NCBI GenBank assembly: GCA_964649675.1
Contig: CAZYPX010000053.1
Span: 1 to 11,953 of the forward strand
From: CAZVCG01 sp964649675
Lineage (GTDB): Bacteria; Pseudomonadota; Alphaproteobacteria; UBA9219
Length of the DNA: 11,953 nt
Direction of reading: 5' to 3'
Part shown: piece by piece, positions 5,537-11,953 of the stretch
How the letters are laid out: every line of letters starts with the position of its first letter
How positions within the stretch are numbered: position 1 is the stretch's first letter
Program-made: the position numbers and the translations under genes
The notes under the pieces: generated by a model
Databases searched by the model: none
What the model was told of the DNA's origin: nothing
Seen by the model: the letters and a program-made list of their open reading frames with translations, nothing else

Positions 5537-6370
5537 TCAAGCGAATGATGCCAAGCGCACGAATTCCTCTACGGTTAATTCCTCGGCTCGCCGTTGCGGG
5601 TCGATGCCTGCTTTTTTCAGAAGATCTTCGCCGCCGAGGGACTTGAGGCTGGAGCGCAGCATCTTGCGGCGTTGGCCGAACGCGGCGGCGGTGACGGTTT
5701 CCATGGATTCGAAAGAAATGTTTTTTGGGCGGCCTTGACGCGGCGTGAGATGCACCACGGCGGAATCCACCTTTGGCGGCGGGGTGAAGGCGCGGGCGGG
5801 AAGGGTCATGACCTTTTTGGCGTCACAGCAAAACTGGGTCATCACCGACAGGCGTCCATAGGCTTTCGTGGCGGGGGTGGCCACAAGGCGATCCGCAACT
5901 TCCTCTTGAAACATCAACGTCAAGCTTTTGAAATCGCTGATGCGTTTGAGCCAGCCCAACAAAAGGGGCGTGCCTACATTATATGGAAGATTAGCTATGA
6001 CGGCGCGCGGGGCGGGCGCGAGAGAGGCTAAATCGACCGTCAGAGCGTCTTTTTCCAGGATTTGGAGCCTCTTTCCGGCGATATCGGCCAGATTTTGAAG
6101 CGCCAGAACGCATCTTGGATCTTTTTCGATGGCAATGACCTTTTTTGCCCCGCTGGCGACGAGCGGACGGGTCAGGCCTCCCGGCCCGGGACCGACTTCG
6201 AAAACCGTGCAGTCCGCAAGGTCGCCGGCGCTTTTCACGATTTTTTGCGTGAGATTGAGGTCGAGCAGGAAGTGCTGGCCCAGGCCTTTGCGCGCGGCGA
6301 GGCCGTGTTGAGCGATGACGTCACGAAGCGGCGGCAAGCCTTCGAGATCGTGAAGTTTCAAGCCGGTCAC
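5537..6370 (-). CDS. rsmA: 16S rRNA (adenine(1518)-N6/adenine(1519)-N6)-dimethyltransferase
   Basis: The 277-residue product is RsmA (KsgA), which uses S-adenosylmethionine to dimethylate two adjacent adenines in the 3' terminal hairpin of 16S rRNA late in 30S assembly. Motifs are KGLGQHFLLD (28-37), the SAM loop EVGPGPGGLT (58-67), the acidic Glu82 in IEKD, the catalytic NLPY (127-130) and F-T-P-P-P-K-V-D-S (195-203). The C-terminal helical domain includes FGQRRKMLRSSLK (231-243). It starts with GTG at 6370, whose bases overlap the surA stop as GTGA, so translation is probably coupled. pdxA, which lies between surA and rsmA in E. coli, is not present. It is the last gene of the leftward block. 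Confidence 0.97.
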   Translation of the reverse strand: MTGLKLHDLEGLPPLRDVIAQHGLAARKGLGQHFLLDLNLTQKIVKSAGDLADCTVFEVGPGPGGLTRPLVASGAKKVIAIEKDPRCVLALQNLADIAGKRLQILEKDALTVDLASLAPAPRAVIANLPYNVGTPLLLGWLKRISDFKSLTLMFQEEVADRLVATPATKAYGRLSVMTQFCCDAKKVMTLPARAFTPPPKVDSAVVHLTPRQGRPKNISFESMETVTAAAFGQRRKMLRSSLKSLGGEDLLKKAGIDPQRRAEELTVEEFVRLASFA

Positions 6371-7689
6371 TGCGTCAGGGCCATCCGCACGTCGAGGTGC
6401 GCGTTGCGCCGCAGATCGCGCAGGAGACGCCGCGCCAAAAGCTCCATGCGCTCCATGCCGATCTGGTTCAGGATTTCCCCGCGGTTGATGTTTTCATGCA
6501 TGTTTCGCCCGCACACGAAGAGGATCAAGGCGCCCGTGTCGGTGGCCATGGCTTCGCTCGAACGCCCAACGGGGATGTCGCGAGTTTTTTCCACGAGCCA
6601 CGCGGGGGCCGACGCCATTTTGACATCGCCCAGATCCTGCCTTTGCCATTGGGGGAAATCCTTGTTCAGTCTGGCCGAAAGGTCTTCGCAGTCCGTTACG
6701 GTTTGGCGAATGATTTCGGCTTCTTTGAGGAGAGTTTCCTTGTTCTGGCCGCTGGCAAAAGAATGGAAAGCCTGTTGAATCCTGATCGTGGCTTCCTTGG
6801 GATCGCCCAGAGCGATCGTGCGTAGGTCGCGTACGCCGAGAATATGATAGCCGCTGGCCGAGCGGACGGGTCCCGCGACTTCGCCGCTTTGCATGGCCTG
6901 AAGGGTTTTGTCCAGCTCTGCGGCGAGTTGGCCGGCCTGAATCCAGCCGATGTCGCCGCCGGCGCCTGCGCTGGAGCCTTGGGAGAATTGACGCGCCAAA
7001 GCGCCGAAGTTCGCTCCGTTGCGGATTTGGGCCACGAGGTTTTCGCTGAATTTCCGGACGTCATCTTCGTCTTTCGGGTTGTCGACGGCGAGATAAATCT
7101 CGCTGACCAGATATTCCTGCCTTCCCGCGTTGGCCCTCAGGCGTTCGACCACGGCGTCGATTTCGTCGTCGCCGATATCGACGCGCGGTCGTATGGTGCG
7201 CTGGATGACCTTGTTCCACGTCAAAACGGCCCGAACCTGATTGACCAGCGTCGAGGGAGGCACGCCGTTAGCCCTCAAAAAGGCGATCATATCGCCCCCG
7301 GGTATGTTGTTGTCGGCGGCGAGGCGGCGCAAGGCGTTGTCGATTTCCTCCTGCGACACGTGAACGCCTACGCGTTTGCCTTCCTGAAGCTGCAGCTGTT
7401 CGTCGATAAGACTGCGCAGGACTTGCGGGAAAAGGTGTTGCCTTATGTCGTCCGTCTCGGGAAGTCCCGAGGAAAGAACGGCCAGCTTGAGCCGTGCCCT
7501 CACGTCGGAAAGCGATAGAACGCCGTCGTTCACGACGGCGGCGATGCGTTCTTCCATGGGCTCAGAGCTCATGATCGGGGCGGCGGCGCGGGAAGAGCCG
7601 CCATGTCCGGGCAGTTGGTCAACGCGCTGGGCCTGCGCGGAGGTCGCGGCCAAGGTAAGGATAAGGAAACTCAAGAGGCGTTTTATCAT
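6367..7689 (-). CDS. surA: Periplasmic chaperone/peptidyl-prolyl isomerase, SurA type
   Basis: The 440-residue product is close in length to E. coli SurA (428), which carries unfolded outer-membrane proteins across the periplasm to the BAM complex. Residues 1-20 are a signal peptide ending AQA. The SurA N-terminal chaperone domain covers about 46-170 (starting ERIAAVVNDGVLSLSDV). One clear parvulin domain spans about 191-288, with SEIYLAV, FSQGSSAGAGGDIGWI, GQL and GYHILGVRDLR. A second parvulin-like region (about 300-410) is degenerate and the C-terminal helix closes the chaperone fold. The start codon has no Shine-Dalgarno: eight T residues lie just upstream. It follows the HAD gene by 82 nt and overlaps rsmA by 4 bp. 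Confidence 0.93.
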   Translation of the reverse strand: MIKRLLSFLILTLAATSAQAQRVDQLPGHGGSSRAAAPIMSSEPMEERIAAVVNDGVLSLSDVRARLKLAVLSSGLPETDDIRQHLFPQVLRSLIDEQLQLQEGKRVGVHVSQEEIDNALRRLAADNNIPGGDMIAFLRANGVPPSTLVNQVRAVLTWNKVIQRTIRPRVDIGDDEIDAVVERLRANAGRQEYLVSEIYLAVDNPKDEDDVRKFSENLVAQIRNGANFGALARQFSQGSSAGAGGDIGWIQAGQLAAELDKTLQAMQSGEVAGPVRSASGYHILGVRDLRTIALGDPKEATIRIQQAFHSFASGQNKETLLKEAEIIRQTVTDCEDLSARLNKDFPQWQRQDLGDVKMASAPAWLVEKTRDIPVGRSSEAMATDTGALILFVCGRNMHENINRGEILNQIGMERMELLARRLLRDLRRNAHLDVRMALTQ

Positions 7690-7771
7690 GGTAAAAAAAA
7701 TCCCGAAAGGTTGCGATGGTAACGGCGGCGTTAAGAGGAAGAAAACGTCATGTTCAAGCGCAAAAACCAGA

Positions 7772-8401
7772 TCATGCGACCTCTGGCAACAAGTCTAGCG
7801 TTTGTAACCGCACGCGCAAGTCTTGGGGCGAGGTAAAACGAATGCCTGTGAAACCAAGCGCTTGGGCGGCTTTTACGTTGATGTCACGATCGTCGATGAA
7901 AACGGCTTTTTCAGGATCAAGATTGTACCGCTCGACAAGTAGTTGATAGATGCGCGGATCGGGTTTTGCGATTCGCTCGAACCCCGAGACGACCTTGCCG
8001 TCGAACCAACTTAAAAAGGGATAGCGTTTTTCGGCCTTGGGGAAGTCGTCGGCCGGCCAATTCGACAACACATACAAAGGCGTCCGGCGTTTTCGTAGAT
8101 CGTCCAAGACGGCCACGGTGCCTTCGATGATGCCGCCGAACATTTCTTCGAAACGTTCGCCCCAGGCGCGGATAAGCTCGGCTTTGTCGGGATGGCGACC
8201 GATGAGAGGAGGAGCGCTTTCGGCAAAAGGGACGCCGAGATCGTGCTGGTGGTGCCAGTCCTCCGTGCAGACGTTGTCCAGAAAAGATCGCATGGCTTGT
8301 TCGTCGCCCCCGAAAAACTTGCGGTAAAGGTAGCGCGGATGCCAATCGATAAGCACGCCGCCCAGATCGAAGATCACCTGCTTTTGCGTGGACGCGGTCA
8401 T
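7772..8401 (-). CDS. HAD-superfamily hydrolase, YihX-like (subfamily IA)
   Basis: The 209-residue product has the four HAD motifs: IFDLGGVLIDW with nucleophile Asp12 (motif I), LSNWP with Ser113 (II), Lys146 in AKPDPRIY (III), and FIDDRD with Asp170-Asp171 (IV), plus a helical cap between motifs I and II. The usual second Asp of motif I is replaced by Gly14. This DLGG/DLGN form is found in the YihX group of sugar-phosphate phosphatases, where the enzyme is still active, so loss of activity is not implied. The substrate is unknown; alpha-glucose-1-phosphate is the YihX precedent. GAGGAAGG (8416-8409) inside the end of lptG gives a strong ribosome site, and only 3 nt separate the two genes, so it belongs to the lptFG transcript. 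It occupies the place where lptD or surA often follows lptG. Confidence 0.92.
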   Translation of the reverse strand: MTASTQKQVIFDLGGVLIDWHPRYLYRKFFGGDEQAMRSFLDNVCTEDWHHQHDLGVPFAESAPPLIGRHPDKAELIRAWGERFEEMFGGIIEGTVAVLDDLRKRRTPLYVLSNWPADDFPKAEKRYPFLSWFDGKVVSGFERIAKPDPRIYQLLVERYNLDPEKAVFIDDRDINVKAAQALGFTGIRFTSPQDLRVRLQTLDLLPEVA

Positions 8402-8404
8402 GAT

Positions 8405-9496
8405 TCAGCCTTCCTCAAGATAAACCAACGCGGCGTTTCCGCCTAAAAGCGCGACGATAGGGATGGCCCATGCGGCGAGAATAACAGGAAGCGTCTGGTT
8501 GATTCCCATGGCGGTGACCAGATTGTTGAGCGCGAAGATAAGGCTACCCGCGAAAATCCCGGCCATCATGGCGTTCAGGATGCCGCCGTGGCGCGTCATG
8601 CGCGGGGTAAAGGCGGCGGCGAACAGAACCATCGCGCACAGAAGCCATGGCTGGGCCAACAAGGCCTGGCGCTGGATTTCGTGCCGCGTGGAGGGCAGGC
8701 CAACGGCCTTCAGGGCCGCGATGAAGTCGGGAAGCTTCCAGAACGAAATGGTGTTCGGCGGCGCCATGCTTTCCTGAATCTTTTCAAGAGTCAACGTTGT
8801 ACTCAGGCGGAAAGAGTCCTGAAACGCTGGCGGCTGGTCTTTCCAGTTGAACCATGCGCTCTCCATATCCCAGTAATTTTCGGCCAGCGTAGCTTTCGGC
8901 GCATCGATGCGGCCGAGATAATCGTTGTTTTCGTCGAAAATGAGCGCGATCACCGGCTGCAGCGTCAGAGGTTTCGTTGTGACCTTGTCGGCGTGCAGAA
9001 GATAGTGGCGGTCGCCTTCGACTTGCCGCAACCAGAGCCCCGCGCCCGTCAAATCAAGCGAGGTGGTCCTGTCGAGGTAACGGGCTTCCATTTTTTTGTA
9101 CCTCGCGTTCAGCGTCGAGCCAACCGGATTCATCAACGTGACGTTGATCCAGCCGAACAGCATCGTGATCGCAAGGGCAGGGGCCAGATACTGCCACACG
9201 GACATGCCGGCCGCGCGCGCAATCACGAGTTCCTGGCTGCGGGTCAGGCGCCAGAACGTGAACATGCTCGAGAAAAGCACGACGAAGGGTAGGACTTTTT
9301 CGACCGTGTCGGGAAGCTTGTAGGCGCCCATCTCCAAAAGAATGCCCAGCGTCGCGTCCGGAATATGCGCGCCGCGCCGCAGGAGCTCGGCGACTTCAAA
9401 AAGATAGATGATGCCCGTCAGGCCGAACAAAAAAGACGTGAACCATATAAAATAATGGCGCGCAAAATAACGACGCAGGGTCCAGCAGGACATCAT
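8405..9496 (-). CDS. lptG: LPS export ABC transporter permease LptG
   Basis: The 363-residue product is the second YjgP/YjgQ-family permease of the LptB2FG complex, which extracts LPS from the inner membrane and passes it to LptC and LptA. Six membrane segments are visible in the usual 3+3 layout (about 14-36, 65-82, 100-120, 278-296, 306-330, 336-358). They flank a periplasmic beta-jellyroll region (about 130-245). The SQELVIARAAGMSV block (87-100) after the second segment is the conserved cytoplasmic coupling element. The frame is open to 9634, but ATG 9496 overlaps the lptF stop as ATGA, has AAGGTGG upstream and fits the family length. LptG is assigned by order after lptF and by its LEEG-type short C-terminus; the two paralogues are otherwise alike. 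Confidence 0.95.
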   Translation of the reverse strand: MMSCWTLRRYFARHYFIWFTSFLFGLTGIIYLFEVAELLRRGAHIPDATLGILLEMGAYKLPDTVEKVLPFVVLFSSMFTFWRLTRSQELVIARAAGMSVWQYLAPALAITMLFGWINVTLMNPVGSTLNARYKKMEARYLDRTTSLDLTGAGLWLRQVEGDRHYLLHADKVTTKPLTLQPVIALIFDENNDYLGRIDAPKATLAENYWDMESAWFNWKDQPPAFQDSFRLSTTLTLEKIQESMAPPNTISFWKLPDFIAALKAVGLPSTRHEIQRQALLAQPWLLCAMVLFAAAFTPRMTRHGGILNAMMAGIFAGSLIFALNNLVTAMGINQTLPVILAAWAIPIVALLGGNAALVYLEEG

Positions 9497-10638
9497 GCCG
9501 CCACCTTTTGGGCTTTCGCGCCGCCGCTTGCCTTCCAGAGGCGGAACTTGGGCCACAAGCCGTAAATCCGGAAAACGGCATAACACAGGGGGAGGGGGGC
9601 AAGAACCAGGGCGTAAAGGAAAGGCGTCATCCACGCGTTCCGCCCGATGATGCTGCCCAAAGACAGCGCTCCTGCTTGCAAGGCGACGATGGCGGCGGCC
9701 GCCACAAGGATACGTCCCGCCATGCCGCGACGGTTGAATTCCCCGACGAGCATGGCCGTCAGGCCAATCAGAGTGTAGCTAAGGGACAAAAGAGGGAAGG
9801 CCAAACGCTGATGAAATTCCGCGCGGATGACGCCTAGAGGCTTGCGGCGATCCTCGGGATTGATGGCGGGGCGCAGCAGTTCTGTCATCGTTTGTTCGCG
9901 CGGGTCCGGTTTTCGCGCGGACAAGGAGGAACGAAGGATGTTGAGGTCCAGAACATAGCTGTCGAAATCCAACTGGGACAGGCGTCCTGTCCGGCTGTCG
10001 AATTCCTGCCGTTTTCCACGAAACACCACGATCTTCGGCGCGCCGTCCGCCAGGCTGAATTGGCCGCGCTGCGCCATAAGCGTTACCGGATTTTCAGGAC
10101 GGCGTACATCGTGAACGAGGATGTCGCGCAATTCGCCGCTGGAACTGCGCGATCCGGCATAGAACGTAAGGCCGTCGGTGATGTCGTTGAAGGTTCCGGG
10201 ACGTATCAGATAAACTGAAAAGCTGTCCTTTACGCGGTATTGGAGCGCGACCAACGCGCGGTTGGCGGCGGGCGTGATCCATGTTGTAAGCACATAGCAT
10301 AGGAGCGTGATCATGCCGGCAAGGGCAAGGGCAGGCAGGGCGAGCCTGAACGGGCTGACGCCCGAAGCCCGCATCACGACGATTTCGCTGTCTATCGAAA
10401 GCTTGTGGTAAACGAAGATGACGGAAACTCCCAGTCCCAAGGGAATGATGACAGGCATGAACGTCGGAATCAAAAGCCCCATAAGCTGGAAAAAGGCGAA
10501 GGACGTCGCGGCGTTGTCGATGACGAAGGACAGCATGCGGAACGATTGCGTGAAAAGAACCACGAACGACACAGCCACCGTCGCGAAAAGGAAGGCGGTC
10601 AGAACTTCGCGTAACATATATAGGTTCAGGCGTTTCAT
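9493..10638 (-). CDS. lptF: LPS export ABC transporter permease LptF
   Basis: The 381-residue product is the first permease of LptB2FG in the inner membrane. Segments lie near 13-37, 52-78, 99-120, 276-298, 306-326 and 335-358, with a periplasmic jellyroll at about 125-250. The conserved coupling loop DSEIVVMRASGVSPF spans 83-97, and RPGTFNDI (146-153) and FHQRLAFPLLSLSYTLIG (275-292) are typical of LptF. It is the first gene of the leftward block and divergent from holC. The start MKRLNLYMLREVL fits the family, although the ribosome site is weak. The partners LptB, LptC, LptA and LptD are not in the window. pepA, which commonly sits between lptF and holC in proteobacteria, is missing here. 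Confidence 0.95.
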   Translation of the reverse strand: MKRLNLYMLREVLTAFLFATVAVSFVVLFTQSFRMLSFVIDNAATSFAFFQLMGLLIPTFMPVIIPLGLGVSVIFVYHKLSIDSEIVVMRASGVSPFRLALPALALAGMITLLCYVLTTWITPAANRALVALQYRVKDSFSVYLIRPGTFNDITDGLTFYAGSRSSSGELRDILVHDVRRPENPVTLMAQRGQFSLADGAPKIVVFRGKRQEFDSRTGRLSQLDFDSYVLDLNILRSSLSARKPDPREQTMTELLRPAINPEDRRKPLGVIRAEFHQRLAFPLLSLSYTLIGLTAMLVGEFNRRGMAGRILVAAAAIVALQAGALSLGSIIGRNAWMTPFLYALVLAPLPLCYAVFRIYGLWPKFRLWKASGGAKAQKVAA

Positions 10639-10676
10639 GGCTTGTCAGGCTTTCCGGATGACATGCTTCCAGACCG

Positions 10677-10705
10677 TTTTTAGAGGCTTTGATCGCAAAC
10701 GGCAA
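10677..10705 (-). promoter_or_regulatory. Weak candidate promoter of the lptF operon
   Basis: On the minus strand TTGCCG (10705-10700) and TAAAAA (10682-10677) are exactly 17 bp apart, each matching four of six consensus positions. Initiation near 10670 leaves a leader of about 30 nt. The -35 box falls inside the stem of the rightward terminator hairpin at 10697-10720. Confidence 0.3.
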
Positions 10706-10720
10706 TTCTGCCGTTTTTTT
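10697..10720 (+). terminator. Intrinsic terminator reading toward holC
   Basis: AAACGGCA (10697-10704), loop ATTC, TGCCGTTT (10709-10716) form a perfect 8-bp stem, and the T-run extends to 10720 (seven T in all). It is a good rightward terminator, yet the only gene upstream in this direction is lptF on the opposite strand. It could block transcription into holC, end an antisense or small RNA, or act as a leader attenuator of holC. Read leftward, the T-run is not present beyond the stem. Confidence 0.7.
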
Positions 10721-10815
10721 AAGACTTTTTTACGGAAAAGCGCGGGCTTTTTCTTTCCGAAAAACAGGCTTTCGCGGCCTTTTGCCGTTCCGTCCGGCGT
10801 ATGCTAGGAACAAAC

Positions 10816-11262
10816 ATGACCGAAATCCGCTTTTATCACCTGACGCGCAAGGCGCTGGAACAGGTTCTGCCGGAACTTCTTGAAAAAACGCTTGAGCGCG
10901 GGTGGCGGGCCGTCGTGATGGCGGGATCGCCGGAGCGCGTTGAGGCCTTGACGCAACATCTATGGCTTTATCGTGCCGACAGCTTTTTGCCGCACGGCAA
11001 CGCCAAGGACGGGCACCCCGAATCGCAACCCATTTGGCTTACGGCGGAGGACGAACGGCCTAACGAAGCCAACGTTTTGTTCCTGACCGACGGCGCGGCG
11101 ACATCGCGCGCTACGGAATATGCTCTTGTGTGCGAGGTGTTCGACGGGAACGACGAAACAGCGGTCAGCGCCGCGCGCACGCGGTGGAAAGCGTATAAAG
11201 CCGAAGGGTTCGATCTAAGTTACTGGCAGCAGGGCGAGCGCGGCTGGACTAAGGAGACATGA
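10816..11262 (+). CDS. holC: DNA polymerase III chi subunit
   Basis: The 148-residue product matches HolC, the clamp-loader accessory subunit that bridges psi and single-stranded-DNA-binding protein at the replication fork. Visible family features are the start MTEIRFYHLTRKALEQVLPE, Trp30 in RGWRAVV, SPERVEAL (38-45), SFLPHG (56-61), QPIWLT (71-76) and the strand NVLFLTDG (86-93), with a C-terminal amphipathic helix ending near W124. ATG 10816 has AGGAA (10806-10810) at five bases. An in-frame ATG at 10801 would add five residues but has no ribosome site. A terminator lies upstream (10697-10720) and no convincing promoter was found between it and the start. Its stop codon is the first base of the terminator stem downstream. 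Confidence 0.95.
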   Translation: MTEIRFYHLTRKALEQVLPELLEKTLERGWRAVVMAGSPERVEALTQHLWLYRADSFLPHGNAKDGHPESQPIWLTAEDERPNEANVLFLTDGAATSRATEYALVCEVFDGNDETAVSAARTRWKAYKAEGFDLSYWQQGERGWTKET

Positions 11263-11289
11263 AAAAAGCGCCTGTACGGCGCTTTTTTT
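11262..11289. terminator. Bidirectional intrinsic terminator between holC and the rRNA operon
   Basis: AGCGCC (11267-11272), loop TGTAC and GGCGCT (11278-11283) form a 6-bp GC-rich stem, extended by A-T pairs because six A precede and seven T follow. The element works in both directions and ends both holC and the leftward rRNA operon, whose 5S ends about 45 nt away. Its left arm begins on the last base of the holC stop codon. Confidence 0.85.
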
Positions 11290-11319
11290 CAGGAAAAGGG
11301 AAGACGGTTTGTTTTTCAT

Positions 11320-11465
11320 CTGTCTGTCGCGAAGACCTGGCAGCGACTTACTCTCCCGGGCCTTAAGGCACAGTACCATCAGCGCTGGGGATTTTCACGG
11401 CCGAGTTCGGTATGGGATCGGGTGCAGGCTCCCCGCAATAACCACCAGGTCATCGCGACAGACAG
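11320..11465 (-). other. 5S rRNA precursor processing stem
   Basis: CTGTCTGTCGCG (11320-11331) and CGCGACAGACAG (11454-11465) are perfect reverse complements on each side of the 5S. With the next A-T pair and the 5S terminal helix they make an almost continuous stem of about 20 bp with one mismatch. This is expected of a 5S precursor excised by endoribonuclease cleavage in or beside the stem; the enzyme is not known from sequence. Confidence 0.75.
11333..11452 (-). rRNA. rrf: 5S ribosomal RNA
   Basis: The minus strand gives about 120 nt with the 5S hallmarks. The terminal helix pairs GACCTGG (5') with CCAGGTC (3'). The CCCGATCCCAT-ACCGAACTCGG block holds the conserved loop B/C sequence. CAGCGCTGATGGTACTGTG is the usual 3' half. 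It resembles alphaproteobacterial 5S most. The ends are set from the terminal helix and could be off by a few bases. It follows 23S by about 70 nt. No tRNA lies between it and the terminator. Confidence 0.95.
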
Positions 11466-11485
11466 CGAAAAAAACGAAAGTCTAT

Positions 11486-11505
11486 GTCAGAAAAAGTCAG
11501 AAAAA
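11486..11505. repeat. Tandem 10-bp repeat in the 23S-5S spacer
   Basis: GTCAGAAAAA occurs twice in direct tandem, and the second copy runs into a small hairpin (CAGAA, loop AAA, TTCTG at 11498-11510). It lies in the spacer between 5S and the 23S 3' end. It may reflect slippage or a processing site. Confidence 0.6.
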
Positions 11506-11521
11506 TTCTGGCCTCTGATAA

Positions 11522-11953
<432 letters not shown>

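Noticed and set aside
6844..7518. Open frame of 224 codons on the plus strand
   Set aside because: It is antisense to surA, which has a signal peptide, a chaperone domain and a parvulin domain.
7750..7836. 28-codon frame starting MFKRKNQIMR with a GAGGAAGA site on the plus strand
   Set aside because: The ribosome site is good, but the frame is very short, runs into the antisense of the HAD gene and has no promoter; I treat it as chance.
9497..9634. 46-codon N-terminal extension of lptG
   Set aside because: It lies inside the lptF coding sequence, is Pro/Arg-rich and precedes the conserved start at the ATGA overlap.
10733..10760. Inverted repeat CGGAAA/TTTCCG in the holC leader
   Set aside because: The stem is 6 bp with a loop of 16 nt in a region of A- and T-runs; it could arise by chance and no T-run follows.
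11290..11332. Possible tRNA after 5S rRNA
   Set aside because: Only about 40 bases separate the 5S from the terminator, and no cloverleaf or T-loop sequence is present.
11259..11366. 35-codon frame with an AAGGAG site overlapping the holC stop as ATGA
   Set aside because: The frame runs through the terminator hairpin and into antisense 5S rRNA; the A-rich codons come from the terminator stem.
11309..11518. Open frame of 69 codons on the plus strand
   Set aside because: It lies across the 5S rRNA and spacer in antisense.

Overview
The window reads as a chromosomal housekeeping segment of an alphaproteobacterium. This placement rests on gene content and on the look of the proteins: lptF-lptG, surA and rsmA in one leftward block, a HolC chi subunit, an alphaproteobacterial-type RsmA N-terminus, an Ndk and Gmk of typical form, and a 5S rRNA close to the alphaproteobacterial pattern. 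I see no insertion sequence, integrase, phage gene, CRISPR array or tRNA. The left edge (1-304) has no gene I can assign firmly.

Layout from left to right. A two-gene rightward block encodes a membrane-anchored bacterial PH-domain protein and PurN (305-1626). It converges on leftward ndk (1758-2180), which has a good promoter and its own intrinsic terminator. Divergent from ndk are two rightward genes of no recognised family (2359-2817 and 3008-3547), separated by a large nested hairpin and a promoter. The second overlaps by 8 bp, tail to tail, a leftward short-chain dehydrogenase (3540-4310). The SDR is divergent from gmk (4433-5071), and a perfect 12-bp palindrome with a LacI/PurR-like centre lies between them. 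A small predicted exported protein (5068-5514) is translationally coupled to gmk.

The right half is a leftward envelope-biogenesis and ribosome-maturation block, transcribed in the order lptF, lptG, HAD phosphatase, surA, rsmA (10638 down to 5537). Its junctions are tight: a 4-bp ATGA overlap at lptF-lptG, 3 nt at lptG-HAD, 82 nt before surA, and a 4-bp GTGA overlap at surA-rsmA. LptF and LptG are the inner-membrane permease of the LPS transporter and SurA is the periplasmic chaperone for outer-membrane proteins, so the block links LPS export with outer-membrane assembly. RsmA dimethylates 16S rRNA. lptD and pdxA, often found in this neighbourhood in proteobacteria, are absent here.

holC (10816-11262) diverges from lptF and ends in a bidirectional terminator shared with an rRNA operon that runs leftward from the right edge: 3' part of 23S rRNA, spacer, then 5S rRNA inside a long processing stem. 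No tRNA follows the 5S.

Nothing here is a clear new multi-gene system. The best candidates for follow-up are the two orphan genes with the hairpin between them, the palindrome between the SDR gene and gmk, and an intrinsic terminator pointing toward holC with no annotated gene ahead of it.
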